From positions 56,269-120,268 of the forward strand of contig NZ_JAPCID010000020.1 of assembly GCF_027587175.1 (NCBI RefSeq): a stretch of 64,000 bases of DNA, written 5' to 3'. Below are positions 57,000-64,000 of this stretch, piece by piece. Every line of letters starts with the position of its first letter. The first letter of the stretch is position 1. The stretch comes from Solirubrobacter deserti. GTDB taxonomy: Bacteria > Actinomycetota > Thermoleophilia > Solirubrobacterales > Solirubrobacteraceae. The notes below the pieces were generated by a model. The model was not told where the DNA came from. It did no database searches and saw only the letters and a program-made list of their open reading frames with translations. Both the position numbers and the translations under genes were made by a program.

Positions 57000-57442
57000 T
57001 GGCGTCTTCCCGCCGCACCACACGGATCACGGCGCGGGTGGATCACGACCGCGGCGTGTTCATGATCTCGGTCGCCGCCGAGCTGGCCGAGATGCACCCG
57101 CAGACGTTGCGCATGTACGAGGCGCGTGGCCTGATCGAGCCCAAGCGCTCGCCGAAGGGCACGCGCCTGTACTCGCAGGCCGACGTCGAGCGCCTGCGCC
57201 GCATCCAGGAGATGACGACCGAGTGGGGGATGAACCTCGCCGGCGTCGAGAAGGTCTTCGAGCTCGAGGAGCAGCTGAACCGGATGCAGCGCAAGGTGCA
57301 GGTGCTGGAGGGTCGCGCCCAGCAGCTGCAGGACGAGATCGTGCGGCTGGAGAAGAAGCGAGAGTCGGTCAAGGCCGAGATCGTGCGGTACGAGGGCCAG
57401 CCCGGCACCTCGCTCATCCCCATCAAGCACATCAAGCGGTAG
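56999..57442 (+). CDS. hspR: HspR, MerR-family heat-shock repressor
   Basis: 147 residues from ATG 56999, overlapping the dnaJ stop (ATGA). The MerR HTH reads FMISVAAELAEMHPQTLRMY, then EARGLIEPKRSPKGTRLYSQ and DVERLRRIQEM, followed by a coiled coil (about 85-130). HspR represses the dnaK operon by binding HAIR inverted repeats, with DnaK as co-repressor. I could not find a convincing HAIR copy upstream of dnaK, so the exact site remains open. Confidence 0.93.
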   Translation: MASSRRTTRITARVDHDRGVFMISVAAELAEMHPQTLRMYEARGLIEPKRSPKGTRLYSQADVERLRRIQEMTTEWGMNLAGVEKVFELEEQLNRMQRKVQVLEGRAQQLQDEIVRLEKKRESVKAEIVRYEGQPGTSLIPIKHIKR

Positions 57443-57451
57443 GCCGCGACC

Positions 57452-58870
57452 TTACTGGGTGGCCAGCACCTCGTCCGTCCGGGGTCGCGCCACGCCGATG
57501 AGAGCCAGCGCGATGCTGACCACGGCGACGCCGACGATCACCGCGATCGCGGTCTGGTAGCCCGAGCTCACGACCGCGGTCACGGCCGCCAGGACGATCG
57601 CGCCGCCCATCTGGAAGCTCGTCTGCACCAGGCCGGCCGCGAGTCCTTGCTCGTGGTCGGCGACGCCGGCCGTCGCCTGCACGTTGAGCGCCGCGTAGCC
57701 GAGCGTGAAGCCCAGGCCGATCAGCAGCATCACGGGCAGGAACGTGAGCACGTACGGGTTCGCGTCGACCGGGAGGAAGAGCGCGTAGCCCGCGGCGAAG
57801 GCCAGCGTGGACGCCAGAATGGGCCGCGTCGTGCCGTAGCGGCTGATGATCGCGCCCATCCGCGGCGCGCCGAAGGCGACCAGCAGACCGCCCGGGAGGA
57901 ACGCCAGCGCCGTCTCCAGCACGCTCCAGCCGAGCGTGTTCTGGAGGTAGAGCGTCGCGACGAACTGGAACCCGACGTAGGCGCCGAAGAGCGCCATCGC
58001 GCCGAGGTTCGCCCGCACCAGCGAGCCCGACCGCAGGATGCCGAGACGCACGAGCGGGTGCGCGGTGCGCCGCTCGACCGCCACGAACGCGGCGAGAAGG
58101 GCGAGCGCGACGATGCCCTCGACCACGTTCTCCTCCACGAGCGCGTGGACAAGGACGAGCATCCCGCCGGTGAGCAGGACGGCGCCGGGCAGGTCGTAGC
58201 GGCGCTTGGCGCCCAGGTGCGGGCGGTCCTTCGCGATAAAGCGCGGGATCAGCGCGAGCAGGATCGCGGCGACCGGCACGGGGAGCAGGAACGTCAGCCG
58301 CCAGTCGGCGCTCGTCAGCAGGCCGCCGAACACGAGGCCGAAGCTGAAGCCGCTCGCGCCGAACGCGTTGAAGATCGCGAGCGCCTTGTTGCGCGCCGGG
58401 CCCTCGGTGAAGGTGGTCGTGATGAGGCTGAGCGCGGCAGGGACCGTGAACGCCGCGGCGGCGCCCTTGATGAAACGGGCGGCGATCAGCAGCGCCGGGT
58501 CGTCGACGAGGCCGCCGACGAGCGAGGCGAGCGTGAACACCGCCAACGCGCCGAACAGCACGCGGCGCCGGCCGAGCAGGTCGGCCGCGCGGCCGCCGAG
58601 CAGCAGCAGGCCGCCGAGCCCGAGCACGTAGGCCGAGACGATCCACTGCAGCTCGGACGTGGTGAGGCCGAGATCGGCCTGGATCGAGGGCAGTGCGACG
58701 CCGACCATCGAGACGTCGAGCCCGTCGAGGAAGACGATCCCGCACAGCAGGATCAGGGCGCCCCAAGTGCTCGCATCGAAGCTCGGGCCGCCTCGTGACG
58801 CGGCCTTGGTCGCGGCCGAGGCACGGCGGGGGTTCCAGGTTGGGGAGGAAGAAGACACGTCCGGCAGCAT
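57452..58870 (-). CDS. DHA2 family MFS efflux transporter
   Basis: 472 residues from ATG 58870; the frame is open further upstream but the extra sequence crosses the divergent marR and is not protein-like. Membrane segment 1 carries FLDGLDVSMVGVALPSIQAD and segment 2 QWIVSAYVLGLGGLLLLGGR. Motif A is GGRAADLLGRRRVLFGALAV. About 14 segments. Likely a drug exporter controlled by the MarR protein encoded 55 bases away. Ends 9 bases from the hspR stop. Confidence 0.92.
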   Translation of the reverse strand: MLPDVSSSSPTWNPRRASAATKAASRGGPSFDASTWGALILLCGIVFLDGLDVSMVGVALPSIQADLGLTTSELQWIVSAYVLGLGGLLLLGGRAADLLGRRRVLFGALAVFTLASLVGGLVDDPALLIAARFIKGAAAAFTVPAALSLITTTFTEGPARNKALAIFNAFGASGFSFGLVFGGLLTSADWRLTFLLPVPVAAILLALIPRFIAKDRPHLGAKRRYDLPGAVLLTGGMLVLVHALVEENVVEGIVALALLAAFVAVERRTAHPLVRLGILRSGSLVRANLGAMALFGAYVGFQFVATLYLQNTLGWSVLETALAFLPGGLLVAFGAPRMGAIISRYGTTRPILASTLAFAAGYALFLPVDANPYVLTFLPVMLLIGLGFTLGYAALNVQATAGVADHEQGLAAGLVQTSFQMGGAIVLAAVTAVVSSGYQTAIAVIVGVAVVSIALALIGVARPRTDEVLATQ

Positions 58871-58906
58871 ACATGCATGTGCATCTAATGCATCTGCAAC
58901 ATATGT
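58871..58906. promoter_or_regulatory. AT-rich MarR operator region
   Basis: This 36-base patch stands out in a GC-rich genome. It contains the palindromes ACATGCATGT (58871-58880) and ACATATGT (58899-58906), and the direct repeats TGCATCT at 58880-58886 and 58889-58895 (9-base period). It abuts the MFS start codon and lies 20 bases from the marR GTG, so binding would silence both genes. Confidence 0.65.
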
Positions 58907-58925
58907 GCGCGGTACGATTGACGGC

Positions 58926-59297
58926 GTGTTGGATGAGCTCGCGTACGAGTGGCGTGACCTGCTCTCTCGCCATGCGCGGACCACGGTCGCGCTGGACGAG
59001 GCGCTGGCCGCGCACGGGCTCGGCATGAGCGAGTTCGAGGTGCTCGACCGGCTGGCGTGCGAGTGCGGCGAGAGGCCGAGGATGCAGGAGCTGGCCGCTG
59101 CGGTGCATCTCAGCCAGAGCGCGCTGTCACGGACGGTCGGGCGGCTCGAGAAGGACGGGCTCGTGAGCCGCGCCATGTGTCCCGAGGACCGGCGCGGCGT
59201 GGCTGTCTGCCTGACGGCGGAAGGGCGCGAGCGTTACGAGGCGGCGCGGCCCACGCACCGCCGGGTGCTCGCGCAGACGCTCACTCCGCCGTCGTAG
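58926..59297 (+). CDS. MarR-family transcriptional regulator
   Basis: 123 residues from GTG 58926. The winged helix contains LACECGERPRMQELAAAVHL, then SQSALSRTVGRLEKDGLVSR and the wing CPEDRRGVAVCLTAEGRERY. Two cysteine pairs in the HTH region (LACECG) could be redox-sensitive, but this is untested. Divergent from the MFS gene. Its end overlaps the convergent gene at 59281 by 17 bases. Confidence 0.92.
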   Translation: MLDELAYEWRDLLSRHARTTVALDEALAAHGLGMSEFEVLDRLACECGERPRMQELAAAVHLSQSALSRTVGRLEKDGLVSRAMCPEDRRGVAVCLTAEGRERYEAARPTHRRVLAQTLTPPS

Positions 59298-59664
59298 TCC
59301 AGAGCGCGAGCTGCAGCGCGCTGGCGAGGCGGTGGTGCGCCGCGCCCTTGACGTCTTCGGCGTCCAGGCGCACGACGATCACGCGGTTGCTCGCGGTGTC
59401 GAGCTTGAAGCCGCGGCCGGCCATCTCGCAGGCCACCTTCCACGCGTCCTTGCCCGTGTCGCGCAGGTCGATCGCGAGGCGCACGCTGCTCGTGTCGCTC
59501 TTGACCTCCGGCCCGAGGACGCGCACGCCCTGGATCTCGGCGATCCGGTCGCGGGCGATGGTGGCGGCGGCGCGGACGCGCTCGAGCTCCGCCTCGGCGG
59601 CGAAGTCGCGGACTGGGGTCAGGAGCTCCGGCGGGGGGAAGAAGATGAGGGAGGGGGCGGCCAT
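59281..59664 (-). CDS. Conserved hypothetical protein
   Basis: 127 residues: SLIFFPPPELLTPVRDFAAE, a helical stretch to RDRIAEIQGV, then strands KSDTSSVRLAIDLRDTGKDA and NRVIVVRLDAEDVKGAAHH. The pattern loosely resembles the C-terminal domain of PLP-dependent fold-I decarboxylases, but no catalytic residues are present. Converges with marR and is followed by the FHA gene on the other strand. Function unknown. Confidence 0.6.
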   Translation of the reverse strand: MAAPSLIFFPPPELLTPVRDFAAEAELERVRAAATIARDRIAEIQGVRVLGPEVKSDTSSVRLAIDLRDTGKDAWKVACEMAGRGFKLDTASNRVIVVRLDAEDVKGAAHHRLASALQLALWTTTAE

Positions 59665-59758
59665 GACCAGAACCCTGTCCGATGGGAGGGTGCGCCTCCA
59701 TCAGCGCAAGGGGTGAACCTTCTCACCCCTGGTGGTCCGGAGCGCGTAGAGTGGACTC

Positions 59759-60415
59759 GTGGTGCACGACTGGCCTGAACGTCACGCGTCGTCCCCCGCC
59801 GAACTGCAGGCCCGGCTGGCCGCCGAGCGGGCGGAGGCGCCGTTCGTCGAGCTGCGCGACGGCGACGGGGTGCAGCGGATCGTGACGCTGGACGGCGAGC
59901 TGACCGTCGGGCGCTCGCCCGCAGCGGGCCTCGCGTTGCCGTGGGACGCGCAGGTCTCGCGCTCGCACGCGTCGATCGAGTGCCTGGACGGCGTCTGGAC
60001 CGTGCTGGACGACGGGCGCTCCACCAACGGCACGTTCGTCAACGAGGAGCGGGTCGTCGGCCGCCGCACGCTGCGCCACCTGGACGTCATCCGCGTGGGC
60101 GCGACCCGGCTGCGCTTCCACGATCCGTCCGAGGCGGGGCAGGACTCCAAGCTCACCGAGGTCGCCTCGGCGGCCGCGGTGCCGGTGCTCACGCCCGCGC
60201 AGCTGCGCGTGCTGGGCGCGTTGTGCCGCCCGGCGGACGGGCCGGCGTCCAACGAGGAGATCGCGGCGGAGCTGACGGTCTCGATCGACACGGTGAAGAC
60301 GCACATGCGCGCGCTGTTCGACGCGTTCCAGCTGCAGTCTTCGGCGCCGTACCGCAAGCGCTTCGAGCTCGTGCGCAAGGCGGTCGAGGCCGGCCTGGTC
60401 TCGCCGCCTCGATAG
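59759..60415 (+). CDS. FHA-domain protein with C-terminal helix-turn-helix
   Basis: 218 residues from GTG 59759 (GTG 59762 also possible). The FHA domain (about 30-120) includes LTVGRSPAAGLALPWDAQVS, SRSHASIE and DGRSTNGTFVNEERVVGRRT, the phosphothreonine-binding loops. The C-terminal part (about 142-215) reads LTPAQLRVLGALCRPADGPA, then SNEEIAAELTVSIDTVKTHM, a LuxR/GerE-type or winged HTH. It suggests a DNA-binding regulator controlled by a Ser/Thr kinase; no kinase gene is adjacent. Confidence 0.88.
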   Translation: MVHDWPERHASSPAELQARLAAERAEAPFVELRDGDGVQRIVTLDGELTVGRSPAAGLALPWDAQVSRSHASIECLDGVWTVLDDGRSTNGTFVNEERVVGRRTLRHLDVIRVGATRLRFHDPSEAGQDSKLTEVASAAAVPVLTPAQLRVLGALCRPADGPASNEEIAAELTVSIDTVKTHMRALFDAFQLQSSAPYRKRFELVRKAVEAGLVSPPR

Positions 60416-60429
60416 CGGCGATCCTTGCG

Positions 60430-60492
60430 AGCCGGCTTCGCCGGCTGCTTCGGTGGCAGGGAAATCGCTTCGCGGATTTCCCGTTTCTTTCC
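60430..60492 (+). terminator. Tandem hairpins with T-rich tail after the FHA gene
   Basis: First hairpin AGCCGGC-TTC-GCCGGCT at 60430-60446. Second hairpin GGGAAATC-N8-GATTTCCC at 60459-60482, followed by GTTTCTTTCC. This is the clearest classic Rho-independent terminator in the window, placed between the FHA gene and the response regulator. Confidence 0.75.
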
Positions 60493-60516
60493 TTTCGGGT
60501 ACCTAGAGTCGCGGTT

Positions 60517-61194
60517 GTGAAGCCGCGCGTCTTGTTCGTCGAGGACGAGCCCTCGATCTCCGGGCCGTTTTCGAGCGCGCTCGCGCGGGAGGGGTTCGAG
60601 CCGGTCGTCGCGGGGTCGCTGGAAGAGGCGCGGGCGGCGTGGCCGTCGGGCTTCGAGCTCGTGCTGCTCGACCTGATGTTGCCGGACGGCGACGGGCGCG
60701 ACTTCGCGCGGGAGATCCGCGGTGCCGGGTCCGAGGTGCCGATCATCATGCTCACCGCGCGGGGGACCGAGCTCGAGCGGGTGGTCGGTCTCGAGCTGGG
60801 CGCGGACGACTACGTGGTCAAGCCGTTCAGCGGGGCGGAGGTGATCGCGCGCATGCGCGCCGTGCTGCGGCGGGTGAAGCCGTCGGCGCCGTCTGACGTG
60901 GTCGTCGGGCCGCTGCGCGTCGAGCTCGCGTCGCGCCGTGCGCTCCTGGACGACGAGGAGCTGGCGCTCTCCCGCAAGGAGTTCGATCTGCTGGCGGAGC
61001 TCGTCCGGCACGCCGGGCAGGTCGTCACGCGCGAGGACCTGATCGCGCGCGTGTGGGACGAGAACTGGTTCGGGTCGACGAAGACGCTGGACGTACACGT
61101 CGGCTGGCTGCGCGGGAAGCTCGGTGATCCGCGCTGGGTGCACACGGTGCGCGGCGTCGGGTTCCGGTTCGAGGGTCCGTCGGCATGGTCATGA
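60517..61194 (+). CDS. OmpR-family response regulator
   Basis: 225 residues from GTG 60517. Receiver: RVLFVEDEPS acidic pocket (E9, D10), phosphorylation Asp D52 (LVLLDLMLPDGDG), T80 and K102 (VVKPFSG). The C-terminal winged helix carries LSRKEFDLLAELVRHAGQVV and DVHVGWLRGKLGDP. Partner of the kinase immediately downstream; the two overlap. Confidence 0.94.
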   Translation: MKPRVLFVEDEPSISGPFSSALAREGFEPVVAGSLEEARAAWPSGFELVLLDLMLPDGDGRDFAREIRGAGSEVPIIMLTARGTELERVVGLELGADDYVVKPFSGAEVIARMRAVLRRVKPSAPSDVVVGPLRVELASRRALLDDEELALSRKEFDLLAELVRHAGQVVTREDLIARVWDENWFGSTKTLDVHVGWLRGKLGDPRWVHTVRGVGFRFEGPSAWS

Positions 61195-62552
61195 CGCTGC
61201 GGGGGCGGCTGATGCTCGTGCTGGCCTACGTGCTCGTGCTGGCGATCGGGTCGATGCTCGTGCCGCTGGTGCGGTCCGTGCGCGACCGGATCTCGGCCGA
61301 GGTGTCGCAGGCGGCGGTCTCACAGGCCGAGGTCGTCGCCGCGACGGCGGGCGACACGTCCGATCCGGCGGCTCTGGCGGTGACGGCCGCGCGCCAGGTG
61401 CGCGGGCGGGTGCTGATCCTGGACGCGCGCGGCGTCGTGGTGGCCGACTCGTCGCCGGGCGGCGTGGGCGCGGACTACTCGTCTCGGCCCGAGGTGCGTG
61501 CGGCGCTGCGCGGCACGACGTCCCAGGACGAGCGCGAGTCCTCGACGCTCGACGAGCCGATCCTGGCCACGGCGGTGCCGGTGCTGCGGGACGGGCGGCC
61601 GGACGGCGCGGTGCGGATCACGCAGAGCGTCGACGCCGTGGACCGGGCGGTGGGATCCGCGACGATCGGGCTCGTCCTGGTCGGCGCGATCGTGTTGGCG
61701 CTCGGTCTGGGCGCGGGGGCGCTATTGGCGGCGTCGATCGTGCGGCCGCTGCGGCGGCTGGCGGTCGCCGCCCGGCGGGCCGGCGAGGGCGACCTCTCGG
61801 CGAGGGTGGCGATCGAAGGCTCCCTGGAGCAGCGCGAGGTCGGGCAGGCGTTCAACGAGATGACCGCGCGGGTGCAGCGGATGGTCGACGCCCAGCGCGA
61901 CTTCGTGGCCGACGCCTCCCACCAGCTGCGCACGCCGCTGACCGGGCTGCGCCTGCGCCTCGAAGAGGTGGCGGCGACCGGTTCGCGCGAGGACCTGAGC
62001 GCCGCGCTGGACGAGGTCGACCGCCTGTCGGACGTGGTGTCGGAGCTGCTGGTGTTGAGCGAGGCGGGCGCGGCGCGGGCGCCGGACGCGGTGTGCGAGC
62101 TGCTCGCGGGCGCCGCCCGGGCGGTCGAGCGCCACCCGGCCGCCCACATCGAGCTGCGCGGCTCGCCCTCGCTGGTGCGCTGCACGGCCGGCGACCTCGA
62201 CCGCATGCTCGACGCCGTGCTCGAGAACGCGATCGACTACGGCCCGGCCGGCCAGATGGTCGTCGTCGCCGTGGCGCCGGGGCAGCTCACCGTCACCGAC
62301 GAGGGCCCGGGCCTGCGCGCGGGCGAGGAGGAGACCGTGTTCCACCGCTTCCACCGCGGCACCGTCGGCCGCGCGTCCCGCCGCCGGGGCACCGGCCTGG
62401 GCCTCGCGATCGCGCGTGAGCTCTCCGCTCGCTGGAACGGCACCGTGACGCTCGCCAACGCGCCGGAAGGCGGCGCTGTCGCGACGATCACGTTTCCGGT
62501 CGCCGACGGCGCCACGACCTCGGAACACCCTGCGGAGGCGACGACCTCATGA
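61191..62552 (+). CDS. Membrane sensor histidine kinase
   Basis: 453 residues from ATG 61191 (ATGA overlap with the response regulator stop); ATG 61185 adds two residues. Two membrane segments (about 7-28 and 158-181) flank an extracellular sensor of about 130 residues. HAMP follows, then H-box ASHQLRTPLTG (His244), N-box DAVLENAID, G1 DEGPGL and G2 GTGLGLAIARELSA. Signal unknown. It is followed by two overlapping small genes. Confidence 0.93.
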   Translation: MTLRGRLMLVLAYVLVLAIGSMLVPLVRSVRDRISAEVSQAAVSQAEVVAATAGDTSDPAALAVTAARQVRGRVLILDARGVVVADSSPGGVGADYSSRPEVRAALRGTTSQDERESSTLDEPILATAVPVLRDGRPDGAVRITQSVDAVDRAVGSATIGLVLVGAIVLALGLGAGALLAASIVRPLRRLAVAARRAGEGDLSARVAIEGSLEQREVGQAFNEMTARVQRMVDAQRDFVADASHQLRTPLTGLRLRLEEVAATGSREDLSAALDEVDRLSDVVSELLVLSEAGAARAPDAVCELLAGAARAVERHPAAHIELRGSPSLVRCTAGDLDRMLDAVLENAIDYGPAGQMVVVAVAPGQLTVTDEGPGLRAGEEETVFHRFHRGTVGRASRRRGTGLGLAIARELSARWNGTVTLANAPEGGAVATITFPVADGATTSEHPAEATTS

Positions 62553-62686
62553 GCGCGGACGCCCGTCCCGCTCCGGCCCGGCGCCGCGACGCTGCGCCCG
62601 CTGTGCCCGCCCGCGCGCGGCGTCACGCGCTGGCCTGCGCGCTCGCGGCGCCGTTCGCCAGGCCTGCCCGCGGAGGACGGTCGTGA
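62549..62686 (+). CDS. Small Arg/Ala-rich coupled ORF
   Basis: 45 residues (MSADARPAPARRRDAAPAVP...). Its ATG overlaps the kinase stop by 4 bases (ATGA) and its stop overlaps the next GTG by 4 bases, giving a continuous coupled run. Composition could also arise by chance in GC-rich DNA, and there is no recognised domain. A hydrophobic stretch is too short for a full membrane span. Confidence 0.35.
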   Translation: MSADARPAPARRRDAAPAVPARARRHALACALAAPFARPARGGRS

Positions 62687-63093
62687 CCGGCTGGCGCCGA
62701 ACGCTCGTGGTCGTGGTCGCCGCCGTGGCCGGGCTCGTGGTCGCGGCCGCACTCACCACGGCGGCGAGCACGCTGTCCAATCAGAGCGTCGGACTCTCGT
62801 CGGAGCCCTTGACGGCCGGCGAAGGGCTGGCGCCGACCGCGACCGCGACCGTGACCCCGACCCCGTCGCCGCGCCCGACCCGCACGGCCACGCCCCGACC
62901 TACGCGGACGGCCACGCCGCGGCCCACGCGCACCGCCACGCCGCGGCCGACCAGTACGCCCGTGCCGACGGTGGACGACGACAACTCCGGGCCCGGTGGT
63001 GGCGATGACAGCTCCGGGTCAGGCGGCGGCGACGACGATTCCGGCCAGGGCCGTGGGCGTGGTCGCGGACGCGGCCGCGGCGGCGACGACTAG
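62683..63093 (+). CDS. Membrane-anchored protein with PRPTRTAT repeats and Gly/Asp-rich tail
   Basis: 136 residues from GTG 62683. One N-terminal membrane anchor (about 7-29, LVVVVAAVAGLVVAAALTTA). Then a linker of tandem TATPRPTR units, and a tail of Gly, Asp and Ser (PGGGDDSSGSGGGDDDSGQG) ending in Arg/Gly. Likely exposed outside the membrane. It may be the extracellular partner or target of the two-component system. Overlaps the convergent gene by 4 bases. Confidence 0.65.
   Translation: MTGWRRTLVVVVAAVAGLVVAAALTTAASTLSNQSVGLSSEPLTAGEGLAPTATATVTPTPSPRPTRTATPRPTRTATPRPTRTATPRPTSTPVPTVDDDNSGPGGGDDSSGSGGGDDDSGQGRGRGRGRGRGGDD
62871..62955 (+). repeat. 24-base tandem repeat in coding sequence
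   Basis: Three to four imperfect copies of a unit encoding TATPRPTR. The units differ mainly at third positions. Encodes the stalk of the anchored protein. Confidence 0.7.
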
Positions 63094-63611
63094 CGGATCA
63101 CGCACTTCTCGCCGACCGTCGTGCGGACGCTGAGCGAGAGGTTCCCGTCGACGCGGACCCGGCCCTTGCGGCAGCGGTCGACCGGTGGGTCAAGCGACTG
63201 CTGGCAGTGGCCGCTGCACGGGCGTGTGTAGCTGATGACGGTGTAGGTGCCGGGCGGGACCGCGAGCGCGCGCGGCGTTGCGCTGAGCTCGGCGATGGCC
63301 ACGGGAGTCGGGTTGCCGGGCCAGCGGAGCTCCACGAACTGCAGCGCGCCCTCGATGTAGACCGGGGCTCCTGGGTTCTCGCGGTAATCCTCCGTGACGG
63401 TGACGCGGGCGGTCTTCGTCTCGTCCGAGATCCGCGCGGTGGTCCGCGGGTCCTCGTCGCCGTCCTCGAAGACCTCCACGAACTGCTGGTAGCCCTCGAC
63501 CGACTGCTGCTCACGCGGCTCCTCGGCCACGACCAACTGCGCGTCCTTCTCGGCCCCGCAGCCCGCGGGCGCCGCGAGCCCAATGGTGAGCCAGCGCTTC
63601 ACGGTGCACAT
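63090..63611 (-). CDS. Secreted hypothetical protein, possible lipoprotein
   Basis: 173 residues. Short hydrophobic N-terminus (WLTIGLAAPAGCGAEKD) with a Cys at a lipobox-like position, but the -3 position is Pro, so lipidation is doubtful. The C-terminal beta-rich region has GAPVYIEGALQFVELRWPGN and PPGTYTVISYTRPCSGHCQQ. Four further cysteines (PCSGHC, DRCRK, EKCVIR) suggest disulfides. Functions unknown. Converges with the anchored protein by 4 bases. Confidence 0.65.
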   Translation of the reverse strand: MCTVKRWLTIGLAAPAGCGAEKDAQLVVAEEPREQQSVEGYQQFVEVFEDGDEDPRTTARISDETKTARVTVTEDYRENPGAPVYIEGALQFVELRWPGNPTPVAIAELSATPRALAVPPGTYTVISYTRPCSGHCQQSLDPPVDRCRKGRVRVDGNLSLSVRTTVGEKCVIR

Positions 63612-63681
63612 AGACAGGTTTTCCGAACTCTTTCCCTTCGCCTACCGGACGCTTGGGCAGCCGCACCCGATGGTATGTGGC

Positions 63682-64000
63682 ATGAGCCTCCGCACCCCAG
63701 TCGTCATCGCCATCGCGCTCGTCTCGGCGCTGGGCGGCGTCGCCGTGGCGGCCCTCGCCCTGCCTTCGACGCCGCCGCGCCCGACGATTGCCGCCGCCAC
63801 CCCGTCGTCCACGCCCAAGCCCGAGGTCAAGACGAAGACGATTCGCCGCACGATCCACGTCGTCCGCCGCGAGCGTGCCTCCTCGTCGAACACCGGCGGC
63901 GGCGCGGCCGGCGGCGGCGGGAGGACCGCCTCCTCCTCGGCGCCCGCCCCGGCCCGCGCCAGCGCTCCCGCCCGCACGGCCGCCCCGGCCCCGCGCGCCC
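63682..64000 (+). CDS. Anchored or secreted low-complexity protein (cut by window end)
   Basis: 106 residues are visible and the frame remains open. ATG 63682 starts a signal or anchor segment (VVIAIALVSALGGVAVAALA), followed by a Pro/Thr-rich part and a basic region (VKTKTIRRTIHVVRRERASS). Then comes Gly/Ala/Ser-rich low complexity (SSSNTGGGAAGGGGRTASSS). Similar short anchored proteins occur next to surface genes in related bacteria. Not identified. Confidence 0.55.
   Translation, partial: MSLRTPVVIAIALVSALGGVAVAALALPSTPPRPTIAAATPSSTPKPEVKTKTIRRTIHVVRRERASSSNTGGGAAGGGGRTASSSAPAPARASAPARTAAPAPRA

Noticed and set aside
62871..62955. Tandem repeats considered as a CRISPR-like array
   Set aside because: Units are contiguous 24-base coding repeats without spacers.

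Overview
This 64 kb window is chromosomal DNA from a very GC-rich actinobacterium, most likely of the Solirubrobacterales (Thermoleophilia; Solirubrobacter or Conexibacter relatives). This rests on base composition, frequent GTG/TTG starts, and gene content: a DUF4331/TPR pair, secreted beta-helix proteins with a FecR-like C-terminus, a dnaK-grpE-dnaJ-hspR operon, and actinobacterial-type 2-oxoacid dehydrogenase genes. Genes are packed tightly with many 4-base stop/start overlaps. No gene-free stretch exceeds about 210 bases. I see no rRNA, tRNA, CRISPR array, prophage or insertion sequence.

Layout. 1-4.0 kb: a membrane PAS sensor (cut by the window edge), a Fur-family regulator, and a TPR + DUF4331 operon. 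4.0-10.5 kb: pyruvate/2-oxoacid dehydrogenase E1 beta and alpha, then (reading leftwards from 10.46 kb) a six-gene run thiE - membrane protein - tauE - lpd - DsbA-like isomerase - small protein. 10.5-12.7 kb: TPP riboswitch and thiO-thiS-thiG, divergent from thiE. 12.8-13.6 kb: an AbiEi/DUF559-type protein.

13.6-24.6 kb: four tandem same-strand genes for secreted right-handed beta-helix proteins. Two carry long Ig-like repeat arrays, and all four end in the same proline-rich linker and FecR-like, two-cysteine, basic C-terminal module. This is the most unusual part of the window. 24.6-26.3 kb: a decaying segment with a frameshifted FitB/VapC-type PIN toxin, its intact antitoxin, and an MFS gene with an internal deletion.

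26.3-31.7 kb: housekeeping and metabolic genes (SnoaL-like protein, EEP hydrolase, argF, aldo/keto reductase, map, and an RlmD-like rRNA methyltransferase without its iron-sulfur cysteines). 31.9-37.2 kb: a 1763-residue secreted ThuA / sugar-dehydrogenase / PKD / lectin-like protein behind a leader with two perfect inverted repeats. 37.2-42.8 kb: alpha/beta hydrolase, quinone oxidoreductase, and a TsaC-like - GT4/PHP fusion - UDG-like operon. 42.8-47.7 kb: a TetR/DHA2 efflux pair and a CHASE-PAS-GGDEF-EAL protein. 47.7-52.4 kb: an inositol-lipid set (inositol-phosphate synthase, CDP-alcohol transferase, PAP2 enzyme), a polytopic membrane protein and a CAP-domain protein.

52.6-57.4 kb: endonuclease III followed by the heat-shock operon. 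57.4-64 kb: MFS/MarR efflux pair with an AT-rich operator region, an FHA-HTH regulator, an OmpR/sensor-kinase pair translationally coupled to two small genes, and two further small secreted or anchored proteins, the last cut by the window end. Functions are assigned from motifs read by eye; no database search was run.
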